A DNA stretch of 64,000 nucleotides, taken from Pseudoramibacter fermentans. Lineage in GTDB: Bacteria > Bacillota > Clostridia > Eubacteriales > Eubacteriaceae. Positions 41,953 to 50,558 of this stretch are shown in pieces. A model generated the notes under the pieces. It saw only the letters and a program-made list of their open reading frames with translations. It had not been told where the DNA came from and ran no database searches. A program made the translations under genes and the position numbers. Each line of letters starts with the position of its first letter. Positions within the stretch are counted from its first letter, which is position 1. Where the stretch lies: positions 62,001 to 126,000 of the forward strand of contig VOGB01000004.1 in the NCBI GenBank assembly GCA_009493725.1. Direction: 5' to 3'.

Positions 41953-41981
41953 TTGCAATTCGAAAGGGGATTTGTTATAAT
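41953..41981 (+). promoter_or_regulatory. Promoter with no gene after it
   Basis: TTGCAA and TATAAT are separated by exactly 17 bases, beginning right at the end of the mtn operon. No ORF of convincing quality follows, only the structured RNA candidate below. Confidence 0.6.
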
Positions 41982-41987
41982 TCGTTC

Positions 41988-42063
41988 CGTCATTGTTCGA
42001 AGCTTGTCTTCGGACATTTCATTTCTTTTCCTTATTTTATAGCCGACGCAAGTCGGCTTTTTT
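41988..42063 (+). ncRNA. Candidate small RNA
   Basis: Between the orphan promoter and a strong terminator lies about 75 bases. A 7-bp hairpin with core CGAAG/CTTCG (41996-42014) is followed by an unstructured pyrimidine-rich stretch, then AGCCGAC/GTCGGCT closed by a GCAA tetraloop (42041-42058) and six T residues. The hairpin also ends mtn transcripts, so an alternative is that only the terminator matters. No homology to a named RNA is claimed. Confidence 0.4.
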
Positions 42064-42096
42064 ATTTGCTTCAAATATAATATTTTCACAAAAAAG

Positions 42097-42123
42097 AAAG
42101 GCTGCCTCTTTCGAGACAGCCTT
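42097..42123 (-). terminator. Intrinsic terminator for the aquaporin gene
   Basis: On the minus strand AAGGCTG and CAGCCTT pair as outer arms, with a short inner TCT/AGA stem, followed by a T-rich run. Confidence 0.88.
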
Positions 42124-42195
42124 GTGAAAGGTCGCAATAAAATGATAATTATAAATAACGTTTGTGATCAGTTCGTAGGTGAACTAAACTTTAGC

Positions 42196-42921
42196 TTAGA
42201 GCCAGCCAACAACCATGTTGCCGAGCAGAGCGCCAACGATACCGCCTAAGATTGGCATGATACCGGAGATCCACATATAGCCCCAGTTAGCATCCTTCTG
42301 ATCGTTTGGTTTGATTGGGCAGATTGCGTAAGCAATACGCGGGCCCCAGTCACGGGCAGCGTTCATAGAGAACCCTGTGGTTGCACCAAGTGCAAAACCG
42401 ATGACCATGATGATTAACGCAACAACAAATGCGGATGCACCTGCTGCACCAACTGCTGCAGGAATGGTTTTGATGAAGAACAGCAGGAAGATTGTGGCAA
42501 AGAATTCTGAGAAAGCGTTGGCTGCCGGACTGTCGATCGCCGGTGCTGTACAGAAGATGCCTCTTAATGCTGCATTGCCCAAATCAGATGATGCGTCAAA
42601 CTGCGGTTTGTAGTAGAGGTATACGAGGATACCGCCGACGATACCGCCGAGGATCTGGCAGATAATGTAGCCAGGAACCATTGACCAGCTGAAGCCGCCG
42701 ATAACAGCTAACGCGATGGTAACGGATGGGTTGAAGTGAGCGCCAGACTGTGCGCCAAATGCCATAGCTGGCAAACCAACTGCGAGACCCCAGCCGAGGA
42801 TTACATAAATAGGACCTGAGCCCTGGAAGTTTGAATGATTAAGTGTGTTGGCAGCGCAGATGCCGTCCCCTAAGACGACGAGCATGATCGTGCCGATAAA
42901 TTCGGATAAATAAGGAACCAT
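42196..42921 (-). CDS. Aquaporin/glycerol facilitator (MIP family)
   Basis: A 241-residue channel with six helices and two half-helix loops. The two NPA boxes are altered: FNPSV in the first repeat and MNAARD in the second; the Arg of the selectivity filter is kept. GlpF-type spacing suggests glycerol or small neutral solutes rather than water alone. AAGGGGG precedes the ATG. The gene has its own promoter and a long leader with a strong hairpin (42974-43006). Its codons look less GC-biased than neighbouring genes. Confidence 0.88.
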   Translation of the reverse strand: MVPYLSEFIGTIMLVVLGDGICAANTLNHSNFQGSGPIYVILGWGLAVGLPAMAFGAQSGAHFNPSVTIALAVIGGFSWSMVPGYIICQILGGIVGGILVYLYYKPQFDASSDLGNAALRGIFCTAPAIDSPAANAFSEFFATIFLLFFIKTIPAAVGAAGASAFVVALIIMVIGFALGATTGFSMNAARDWGPRIAYAICPIKPNDQKDANWGYMWISGIMPILGGIVGALLGNMVVGWL

Positions 42922-42973
42922 TGTCCATCCCCCTTAAAATATTAAATTATGATAATAGAATTGCATTGTCTGA

Positions 42974-43006
42974 GCGGCAGGAGAATTCTCCCAAATCTCC
43001 TGCCGC
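42974..43006 (-). promoter_or_regulatory. Perfect hairpin in the aquaporin leader
   Basis: An 11-base inverted repeat (GCGGCAGGAGA with TCTCCTGCCGC) encloses an 11-base loop. GGAGAATTCTCC (42979-42990), a perfect palindrome, overlaps the left arm and loop, so two foldings exclude each other. It lies about 25-55 bases into the predicted minus-strand transcript, well before the start codon, and has no T-run after it. An RNA stability or switching role is possible. Confidence 0.65.
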
Positions 43007-43036
43007 GAGATCATTGCGAATCCCTTCACATCCAGT

Positions 43037-43065
43037 ATTATAGAATATCTTAAGGAAAATGTAAA
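43037..43065 (-). promoter_or_regulatory. Promoter of the aquaporin gene
   Basis: Read on the minus strand, TTTACA (43065-43060) and TATAAT (43042-43037) are separated by 17 bases. The leader to the start codon is about 110 bases. Confidence 0.8.
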
Positions 43066-43210
43066 GCCTTTTCATCATAAAATAAAAGATAAAAAATAGA
43101 AATAAAAGATAAAAAAATGTTCTGAACATTCAAATTTCTAAATTAATGATAGAATATATTCTATCACTTATCACATAAAAATCAAGAAATATTTAAGAGG
43201 AAAAGTCAAA

Positions 43211-46200
43211 ATGTTGCGATTAATTGCAGGACGATACGACAAAACGCGCCCGACGATGACTCAGTTGATCGATCGGGAAATCGCCGACCGATTAAAGAAA
43301 GGCGGACACGCCATGCTGCTCATCGTGCCGGAGCAGTTCACCCTCGGCGCGGAGCAGGCATTGATCCGCGAAGGCGGGCTGAAAGGGCTGATCGGTGTCG
43401 ACGTGCTCAGCCTCAAGCGGCTGGCCGCCCGCGTATTCGAAGAGGTGGGACAGCCCAAAGGACAGGCTGTCGACGAGCACGGCAGACAGATGCTGCTGAC
43501 TCGGGCGGTCCTCGGCTGCGGCCAGGATTTACGCGTCTACCAGAAGAGCGCATCTCAGGCAGGCTTTCAGAAAAAAATAGCGGACTTTATCGGCGAGTTC
43601 AAGGACAGCCAGCTGGGCGCGGCAGATCTCGACGCGGCGATGGACAAGGTTGACCCCGACCGGCTGCTGAGCCGAAAGCTCTCCGATATAAAAACGATTT
43701 TAACCGCCTACGAGGGACTGCTCGGAGACGAGCGCTTCGACGAGGCAGACCGGGCGGCGCTGGTGGCTGGGGCTGTCGGGCAGTCGAAAAGGATCGCCGA
43801 GACATGCGTTTATCTCGACGGCTTTCACACCTTCTCCGAGGCGGACTTCAACATCGTCGGCCAGCTCATCGCTACGGCGCCGGAGGTCACGATGACGCTG
43901 ATCACCGACGACGTCGACAACGGCAGCGACGGCGCGATTTTCGAAATCGCCGAACAGACCAAGCGCCGGATGATTGCGATGGCGAAGGACGCGGGACAGG
44001 AGGTGGCTGTGATTGACGCCGGCGAATTGGCCGTGCAGTTGTTCGGCGGCGCGCCAAAGGTCCAGCCGGCCGCAAAGGACTTGGCGCTGCTCGAGGACCA
44101 GTGCTTCGCCGCGATCCCTGAATCCTCCGGTGAGGTGCCGGCACACATCCAAATCGTGGAGTGCAGCGATTTGTGGCATGAGTCCGAGGAGGCGGCGCGG
44201 CAAATTGTCGCGCTGACCCGGGACGAGGGCCTGCATTACGAGGATATCGGCATTCTCGTCGGCAGTCCCGAGACGATGGGCGGCACGATCCGCCGCGTCT
44301 TGAGCTTTTACGACATTCCCTGCTTTGTGGACGCGCCGAAATCACTGATCGGGCAGCCGCTGGTGGACTGCCTGATTGCGGCCTTTGAGGTGGTGGACCG
44401 GCACTTCGACACGCGGGACGTCATGGCCTTCGGCAAGTCGCCCTTTTCGCCGATTGATGGGGCGGACATGATGGATTTAGAAAATTACGCCGTCGTCATC
44501 GGGATTGATCACGGCCGGTGGCTCACGCCCTTTGAAAAGGACGCGCCGGATATGCCGCGGACGATCGCGGAACTCAACGCAATTCGCGAAAAAATCACGG
44601 CACCCCTCGTCGACCTCGAAAAAAGCATGAAGGACGCGGGCACTTATCGGCAGCGCATTGCGGCGGCCCTTTCCTTTTTAGAAGGCCTCAACGTCCAGAC
44701 AGTCCTGGACGAGGCAGCCGCGGCCGCGGTGTCCGATCAGGACTTTGAAAAGGCGTCGACGGCCAATCAGATCTGGAATATCCTGATGACGGTGTTTACG
44801 CAGATCGACGCGGCGCTGTCCGACGAGCCCTGTACCCTTGCGGCCTTCATGCAGGTGTTTAAAAACGGCATCGACACCTACGACATCGGGATTCTGCCCG
44901 AGGACCCGGACGTCGTCGATGTGACCGACCCGTTCAGAAGCCGCCATCTTGGCAAAAAGGTGATGATCGTCATCGGCGCCAACGAAGGGCTGCTGCCGCC
45001 GGACGCCAGCCAGTTTCCGATTCTCTCGGAACGGGAACGGCGGGAAATGGCTGCGGCTGGGCTGGATCTGCACAACGACAGGCGCTACACTCAGGTCCAG
45101 AACCAGTACACCCTTTACCTCCAGATCGCGTCGGTCACAGAAAAACTCATCATTTATTACGGCATGAAAGGGGAGGACGGCAAGGCGCTGCGGCGCTCGC
45201 GGCTCGTGACGCAGATCTTAAATGTCTTTCCGAAAATGCAGGTCCACTCAGCGCTGTTTTTCGATCCGGAGCAGTCTTGGGACTGGGTCACGGGCTTTGA
45301 GGGGACGGAAAACATCGCTCGGTCTCAGGTCAGCGGCAGCGCGCCTCGCGTGCGGGCTGTGGCAAAGCGATTTGACGCGGCGGCGGACGTCAAGGCAGTG
45401 GCGGCGCTCGCGCCGTCGTTCTTCGCGCTGGACGACGGCATCGCCGACCAGCTCATCGGCCCGAAGCTGGTGCTCAGCGCGACGGACTGCCGGACGTACA
45501 GCGCCTGCGCGTGGCGCTACTTCTTAAGTGCGGAGCTGCGGCCGGTGCCCCGGGAGCCTTTTGAGGTGACGCTGCCGGATATCGGCAACGTCATGCACCG
45601 GATGATCGATGCCTTCTTTAAAGAACTGAACGCGTCGGGGACGCGGCTCGAGGCGCTGAGTGCCGACGAACGGGACCGCATGACCGACCGCATTTTAAGT
45701 GACATCCTGTCTCGAATTCACGGCGCGGTCTTCAACAGCAGCGCGGCCTTCCACTATCAAGGGCGCAAGCTCAGGCGGATGGGGCGGCGCACGATGGGCA
45801 TGCTCGCCGAACACCTTCAAAAGGGCCGATTCGAAGTGGTGGACAGCGAACACCCCTTCGCCTACACCCTCGACGCGAAAGGGCTGGCCAAGCCCGTCGT
45901 CATTCAGGGCAGCATCGACCGGTTGGACCGCATGACCCGTGACGGCGTGAGCTATTACAAGGTCATCGACTACAAAACCGGCAGCGATGCCGTCAAACCG
46001 TCCGACATTTACTACGGCCTGTCGCCGCAGCTCCTCGGCTATCTCGAGGCGGCGGTGCGCTACGGCCGCAGCCGGCACGAGGACGCGGAGGCTGCGGCGG
46101 GGTTCTACTTCCACGTAGCCGACCCGATCACGAACGTCACCGGCGAATCCGAAGAGCAGGCCCAGAAGGATGTGGAAAAGAAATTCCAAATGAGCGGAAT

Positions 46201-46558
46201 TTTCCTCGACAATCAGGCCGTCATCTCGGCGTTGGACAGCGAAACAGACGGCGCCTCGAATATTTTCACCGTCGGCAGAAAAACGTCGGATTACCGTTAC
46301 GCGCCCGAGGGGATGGCCGCGATTTTGTGGAAGAATCAGCAGAATTACCGGGACACGGCCCGAGCAATTTTGTCCGGTGAGATCGCGCCGAATCCTTATA
46401 TGGTAAAGGATGAAACAGCTTGTAAGAATTGCGGCTGCAGAGAAATCTGCGGCTTTGCCAGAGAAATTGATCCGCGCATTTTTAGGCGGCTCGAGGATAT
46501 GGACCAGGCGGAATTGCTGGAAAGGATAGAGGAGGAGCAGCATGAAATGGACGACTGA
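43211..46558 (+). CDS. addB: AddB subunit of the AddAB helicase-nuclease
   Basis: 1115-residue partner of AddA in double-strand break end processing for recombination. The C-terminal nuclease domain has VIDYKTG and an iron-sulfur site: one Cys near residue 759 (TDCRTYSACAW) and the CKNCGCREIC cluster near residue 1071. The N-terminal Walker A of relatives (GRxGSGKT) is replaced by GRYDKTRPT, so ATP binding by AddB seems lost; the IVPEQFTLGAEQAL block is conserved. It overlaps addA by 17 bases. Confidence 0.92.
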   Translation: MLRLIAGRYDKTRPTMTQLIDREIADRLKKGGHAMLLIVPEQFTLGAEQALIREGGLKGLIGVDVLSLKRLAARVFEEVGQPKGQAVDEHGRQMLLTRAVLGCGQDLRVYQKSASQAGFQKKIADFIGEFKDSQLGAADLDAAMDKVDPDRLLSRKLSDIKTILTAYEGLLGDERFDEADRAALVAGAVGQSKRIAETCVYLDGFHTFSEADFNIVGQLIATAPEVTMTLITDDVDNGSDGAIFEIAEQTKRRMIAMAKDAGQEVAVIDAGELAVQLFGGAPKVQPAAKDLALLEDQCFAAIPESSGEVPAHIQIVECSDLWHESEEAARQIVALTRDEGLHYEDIGILVGSPETMGGTIRRVLSFYDIPCFVDAPKSLIGQPLVDCLIAAFEVVDRHFDTRDVMAFGKSPFSPIDGADMMDLENYAVVIGIDHGRWLTPFEKDAPDMPRTIAELNAIREKITAPLVDLEKSMKDAGTYRQRIAAALSFLEGLNVQTVLDEAAAAAVSDQDFEKASTANQIWNILMTVFTQIDAALSDEPCTLAAFMQVFKNGIDTYDIGILPEDPDVVDVTDPFRSRHLGKKVMIVIGANEGLLPPDASQFPILSERERREMAAAGLDLHNDRRYTQVQNQYTLYLQIASVTEKLIIYYGMKGEDGKALRRSRLVTQILNVFPKMQVHSALFFDPEQSWDWVTGFEGTENIARSQVSGSAPRVRAVAKRFDAAADVKAVAALAPSFFALDDGIADQLIGPKLVLSATDCRTYSACAWRYFLSAELRPVPREPFEVTLPDIGNVMHRMIDAFFKELNASGTRLEALSADERDRMTDRILSDILSRIHGAVFNSSAAFHYQGRKLRRMGRRTMGMLAEHLQKGRFEVVDSEHPFAYTLDAKGLAKPVVIQGSIDRLDRMTRDGVSYYKVIDYKTGSDAVKPSDIYYGLSPQLLGYLEAAVRYGRSRHEDAEAAAGFYFHVADPITNVTGESEEQAQKDVEKKFQMSGIFLDNQAVISALDSETDGASNIFTVGRKTSDYRYAPEGMAAILWKNQQNYRDTARAILSGEIAPNPYMVKDETACKNCGCREICGFAREIDPRIFRRLEDMDQAELLERIEEEQHEMDD

Positions 46559-49500
46559 ACAGGAAAGGGCGATTGCCACCCGCCACAAAAATCTGCTGGT
46601 TTCGGCGGCAGCCGGATCGGGCAAGACGGCGCTTTTAATCGAGCGCATCCGGCGGATGGTCGTCGACGAACAGATCCCCGTCGATTCCCTGCTGATTTTG
46701 ACCTTCACCCGGGCGGCAGCCGGAGAAATGAAGGAGCGGCTGACCGCGGCGTTCACCGAGAGCCTGCGGCAGACGGACCCGCAGGATCGGGAGCGGGTGC
46801 ACTGGCTGGTCGAGCAGATGCAGATTCTGCCGACCGCCTCCATCGACACCTTTGACGCCTTCTGCTCCCGGGTCGTTCGGGAATACTTTCAGGAGGTGGA
46901 TGTGGACCCGGACTACCGCATCGGCGACGCCACTGAGCTTACGATGCTCTACACTCAGGCGCAGGACGAGGTGTTCGAGGCGGCCTACCAGCAGATTCCT
47001 GAGGACGGCGGGACGGCCTTCAGCCGATTGGTCGACTGTTACACCACGGCGCGCGGCGATCAGGGACTCAAGGATCAGGTCGAGCGGCTGCGGCATTTTT
47101 TAAACGCTTTGGCCGATCCCGAAGCGTGGTGCCGCGACGCTATTGCAGATTTGAAGCAAAGCGGCAGAGATTTCGAACATTCTAAATGGTACGAGGTGCT
47201 CGCGTCCAAATGCGCAGAGGACTTGTCGGCCGCCGAGGCGGAGCTTGACCAGGGGCTCAGCATTATTGAGGGCGACGCGGACTTCGTGAAGACCGAAGCC
47301 CAGCTGAAAGCAGAAAAGGCGATGGTCGAGGGCATTCATAGGACACTCGATACTGAGGACTGGTCGACCTTCCGGGCAGCGCTGATGGCTGCGGATTACG
47401 ACCGTTACAAGGGCAGCCGCAAGAATAAGGAAGACAGCGACCGGGTCAAGGCCCATCGGAACCGCGCCAAGGACATTGTTAAAAAAGGCCTTCAGGCGGA
47501 TCTCGCCCAGGATCCGGAGGATGAACAGGCCGAGGTTGAGGCCATGGCCGAGGTGATGACAGATCTCATCGCGCTGACGAAAGCTGTCGAGGATCGATTC
47601 ACCGCACTCAAAAGAGAACGGGGTCTTCTCGATTTCGCCGACGTCGACCGGTACGCTTACAGGATCTTAAAGGAGCCGAACATCGCGAAGACCTTTCAGG
47701 AAAATTACGAGGCGGTTTTCGTCGACGAGTATCAGGACACCAACGCCCTTCAGGAGGGGATCATCGCGCAGATTCTGCGGCCGGACAATTATTTTATGGT
47801 CGGCGACGTAAAGCAGAGCATTTACCGTTTCCGTCAGGCTGACCCGTCAATTTTTATCGATAAATACAACGCCTACGCCACCGATGGCGGCGGGATCAAC
47901 CAATTGATCACCCTCGGTAAAAATTTCCGCTCCGACAAGGGGGTCGTCGACAGCGTCAATGCGCTGTTCGAAAGGATCATGAGCCCCGCATTCGGTCAGA
48001 TCGCCTATGACGACAAGGCCCGCTTGGTGCAGGGCGCGGAAAGTGCAGGACCGGCGGCGCCGCCGGTCGTTCGGATTTTTGAAGCGCCGAGCGGGGACCG
48101 CCTCGAAAAAGAGGGCGCGTGGATCGCCAACCAGATCGACAGATCGGTGGGGCAGCCGATTACCATCGCGAAGACCGGCGAGACCCGAAATCTGCGCTAT
48201 CGGGACATCGCGATTTTAATGCGCAGCACGGGAGACGGCCGAGGTGAGCAGATCGCGCAGATGCTTTCGGACAAAGGCATCCCAGCCTATTACGAAGGGG
48301 GCGCATCCTATTTCAGTACGCCGGAAATCGAATGGGTGCTGGATTTGATCCGCATCGTCGACAACTACCGTCAGGACATGCCGCTGATGACGGTCATGCT
48401 CTCGCCGATCGGCGGCTTTTCCGCCGACGAAATGGCGCAGATCCGCATCGCCGGCGAAGACAAGACGTTTTACGAATGCGTCGACGCCGTCAGCGCTCAG
48501 GGGACGCCCCTCGGCATGAAGGTTAAGCGCTGGCTCGGCCAGCTCGGAAAATGGCGCACCCTGGCTTACGGCGCGGAGGTGTCCGACTTTTTGTGGCAGC
48601 TCTACACCGAAACGGGATTTTACATCTGGGCCGGCAGCCTGCCGGGTGGTGCCCAGCGGCAGAAAAACCTCGACGCGCTGATCGACAAGGCGCAGGATTA
48701 TCAATCGTCGACCCTCCACGGCATTTTCCGATTCGTGGATTACGTCGAGCAGGTCCAGAAGCGCACCGACGGCAGTGAAGCGCCGGGCATCCTCAGCGAA
48801 AACGACGACGTTGTGCGGATCATGACGATTCACAAAAGCAAGGGCCTCGAATTTCCGGTCGTCTTTCTGGCCGATACGGCTCACCAGTTTAACCAGACCG
48901 ACAGCACAGCCTCGATCATTCTGGACAAGGATCTCGGTATCAGCCCGGAATACATCGACGGGGAAAAACGCATCCGCCGAAAGACGATGGTACACCAGAT
49001 CGCGGCGTATAAGAATAAGATGGATAATCTCGCCGAGGAAATGCGCCTGCTTTACGTTGCGATGACCCGGGCGATGGAACGGCTTGTCATTACCGGCGGC
49101 GTCAGCAATTTGGAAAAGGCGGAGAAAAAATGGGATAACCCCTGCGACGTGTCGCGCCTGAAGGCGTGCCGCAGCCCGCTGGATTGGATCATGCTCGCGC
49201 TCTACAGCCCGAACAGCGCGGGCGGCGCGGACAGTGCGGCCTTTAAGATCATCACCGGCGGTGACGAAGAGGCCGAAACGCCGGCGGATGTGCGCCCTGC
49301 GGCGCCGGAGGCGGCCTGCTCTGAAGAAGACCTTGCGGAAATCGACCGCCGGATGGCCTGGCGCTACCCGAAAAAGAGCGGCAGGCGGCTGCCGTCGAAG
49401 ATCAGCGTGACCGAGGTCGAGGCGCTGAGGCAGCAGGATCATCCCCGGGAAAAAATTGTCGAGCGCCAGCCTGTCCCCGACTTTCTGCGCGGGGCAGAGG

Positions 49501-50075
49501 ATCAGCCCCCCGCGTTCACCGCGGCGGAATTGGGGACCGGTGTGCACACGGTGCTCAGACACCTGAATTTGGAAAAATTGAGGGAAATACCGGACGACGA
49601 GATGCAGGCCGTGGTCAAAACCGAGGGCGAAACGATGGCTGAGCGCGGTCAAATCGACGAGGCGCTGTTTGAGGCGACTATAAAAAACGGCGGCCTCGCC
49701 CACGCGGCGGCCTTTATGACTTCGGACCTCGGCCGGCGGATGGCGGCTGCCAGCCGGGTCGAACGGGAATGGCCCTTCGATTTGGAAATGCCGTCAGAAA
49801 AAATTGCGCCGGATCTAGCTGAGCCTAGCGTGCTGCTCCAGGGGATGATCGACTGCTGCTTTTTGGAAGAACGCGGCGGCGAAAAAGGTTGGATTCTGCT
49901 GGACTACAAGACGGACCGCTGGCAGAATCGGGAAATCGGCAGACAGAAATCTGTCCAAAAGTACAAGACCCAGATTGAAATCTACCGGCAGGCGTTAGAG
50001 GCATTGACGCCTTACCCGGTGTGGGAAAGCTATTTGTGCTTTTTAACGATGGAAACGTGCATAAAAATAGGCTGA
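46542..50075 (+). CDS. addA: AddA helicase-nuclease subunit
   Basis: 1177-residue UvrD-type helicase fused to a C-terminal RecB-family nuclease. It has Walker A SAAAGSGKTALL, motif II VFVDEYQDTNALQ, GDVKQSIYRFRQADP (motif III), HKSKGLEFPVV, and YVAMTRA (motif VI). The nuclease signature ILLDYKTDR lies near residue 1119. It is translated from inside the end of addB and ends at a strong terminator. Together AddAB does the job of RecBCD in Firmicutes. Confidence 0.95.
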   Translation: MKWTTEQERAIATRHKNLLVSAAAGSGKTALLIERIRRMVVDEQIPVDSLLILTFTRAAAGEMKERLTAAFTESLRQTDPQDRERVHWLVEQMQILPTASIDTFDAFCSRVVREYFQEVDVDPDYRIGDATELTMLYTQAQDEVFEAAYQQIPEDGGTAFSRLVDCYTTARGDQGLKDQVERLRHFLNALADPEAWCRDAIADLKQSGRDFEHSKWYEVLASKCAEDLSAAEAELDQGLSIIEGDADFVKTEAQLKAEKAMVEGIHRTLDTEDWSTFRAALMAADYDRYKGSRKNKEDSDRVKAHRNRAKDIVKKGLQADLAQDPEDEQAEVEAMAEVMTDLIALTKAVEDRFTALKRERGLLDFADVDRYAYRILKEPNIAKTFQENYEAVFVDEYQDTNALQEGIIAQILRPDNYFMVGDVKQSIYRFRQADPSIFIDKYNAYATDGGGINQLITLGKNFRSDKGVVDSVNALFERIMSPAFGQIAYDDKARLVQGAESAGPAAPPVVRIFEAPSGDRLEKEGAWIANQIDRSVGQPITIAKTGETRNLRYRDIAILMRSTGDGRGEQIAQMLSDKGIPAYYEGGASYFSTPEIEWVLDLIRIVDNYRQDMPLMTVMLSPIGGFSADEMAQIRIAGEDKTFYECVDAVSAQGTPLGMKVKRWLGQLGKWRTLAYGAEVSDFLWQLYTETGFYIWAGSLPGGAQRQKNLDALIDKAQDYQSSTLHGIFRFVDYVEQVQKRTDGSEAPGILSENDDVVRIMTIHKSKGLEFPVVFLADTAHQFNQTDSTASIILDKDLGISPEYIDGEKRIRRKTMVHQIAAYKNKMDNLAEEMRLLYVAMTRAMERLVITGGVSNLEKAEKKWDNPCDVSRLKACRSPLDWIMLALYSPNSAGGADSAAFKIITGGDEEAETPADVRPAAPEAACSEEDLAEIDRRMAWRYPKKSGRRLPSKISVTEVEALRQQDHPREKIVERQPVPDFLRGAEDQPPAFTAAELGTGVHTVLRHLNLEKLREIPDDEMQAVVKTEGETMAERGQIDEALFEATIKNGGLAHAAAFMTSDLGRRMAAASRVEREWPFDLEMPSEKIAPDLAEPSVLLQGMIDCCFLEERGGEKGWILLDYKTDRWQNREIGRQKSVQKYKTQIEIYRQALEALTPYPVWESYLCFLTMETCIKIG

Positions 50076-50102
50076 AGGGTGAACCTTCAGCCTTATTTTT
50101 TT
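50063..50102. terminator. Terminator overlapping the end of addA
   Basis: GGCTGAAGG and CCTTCAGCC pair around a 5-base loop, followed by TTATTTTTTT, and an A-rich left flank allows use from the minus strand as well. The stem includes the stop codon of addA. Confidence 0.9.
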
Positions 50103-50125
50103 GACGTGACAAACAAACGCCGTGT

Positions 50126-50470
50126 TTATTGGATGCCGGCCATAACCTTTTCGCGGCTCGGGTGATCCTTTTCGTTGAGAATTGCCTTGAGTGCGGTCTG
50201 CACCGAGCGGATCTTGCCCATGATGCCGATCGTGATGAAGGACTGGGGGCAGTTGCCGACGATTTCGTACGCGCCGACGTCGCTGGCCTTGACGGCGATA
50301 TCCGCGCAGTACAGCATATCTGGAATGCTGCCTTGAATGAGGAGCACAGCACCGACGCCTTCTTCGCCGAATTCGTCCATGGCCTTGCGCTGGTCGGGGC
50401 GCATCTTCCCGCGGATGATGCGGATCGTGTTGTCATCCGGTTTTGAAATAAATTGATATTTAACGTTCAT
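50126..50470 (-). CDS. Orphan bacterial microcompartment (BMC) shell protein, EutS/PduU-like
   Basis: A 114-residue single-domain protein resembling the circularly permuted EutS/PduU-type BMC shell hexamer. Similar blocks are RIIRGKMRPDQRKAMDEFG (the permuted N-terminal segment), AVLLIQGSIPDMLYCADIAVKA, and SFITIGIMGKIRSVQTALKAI near the C-terminus. No microcompartment enzymes or other shell genes are nearby, so it is either a satellite shell gene or used elsewhere. AGAGGG precedes the ATG. Confidence 0.7.
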   Translation of the reverse strand: MNVKYQFISKPDDNTIRIIRGKMRPDQRKAMDEFGEEGVGAVLLIQGSIPDMLYCADIAVKASDVGAYEIVGNCPQSFITIGIMGKIRSVQTALKAILNEKDHPSREKVMAGIQ

Positions 50471-50558
50471 TGGAATCCCTCTTGTTGTTTAAATAATACA
50501 TCTCTTCTGTTTATCATATAATGAATATAAACGGTTTGCAAGTTAATATTTTACACGA

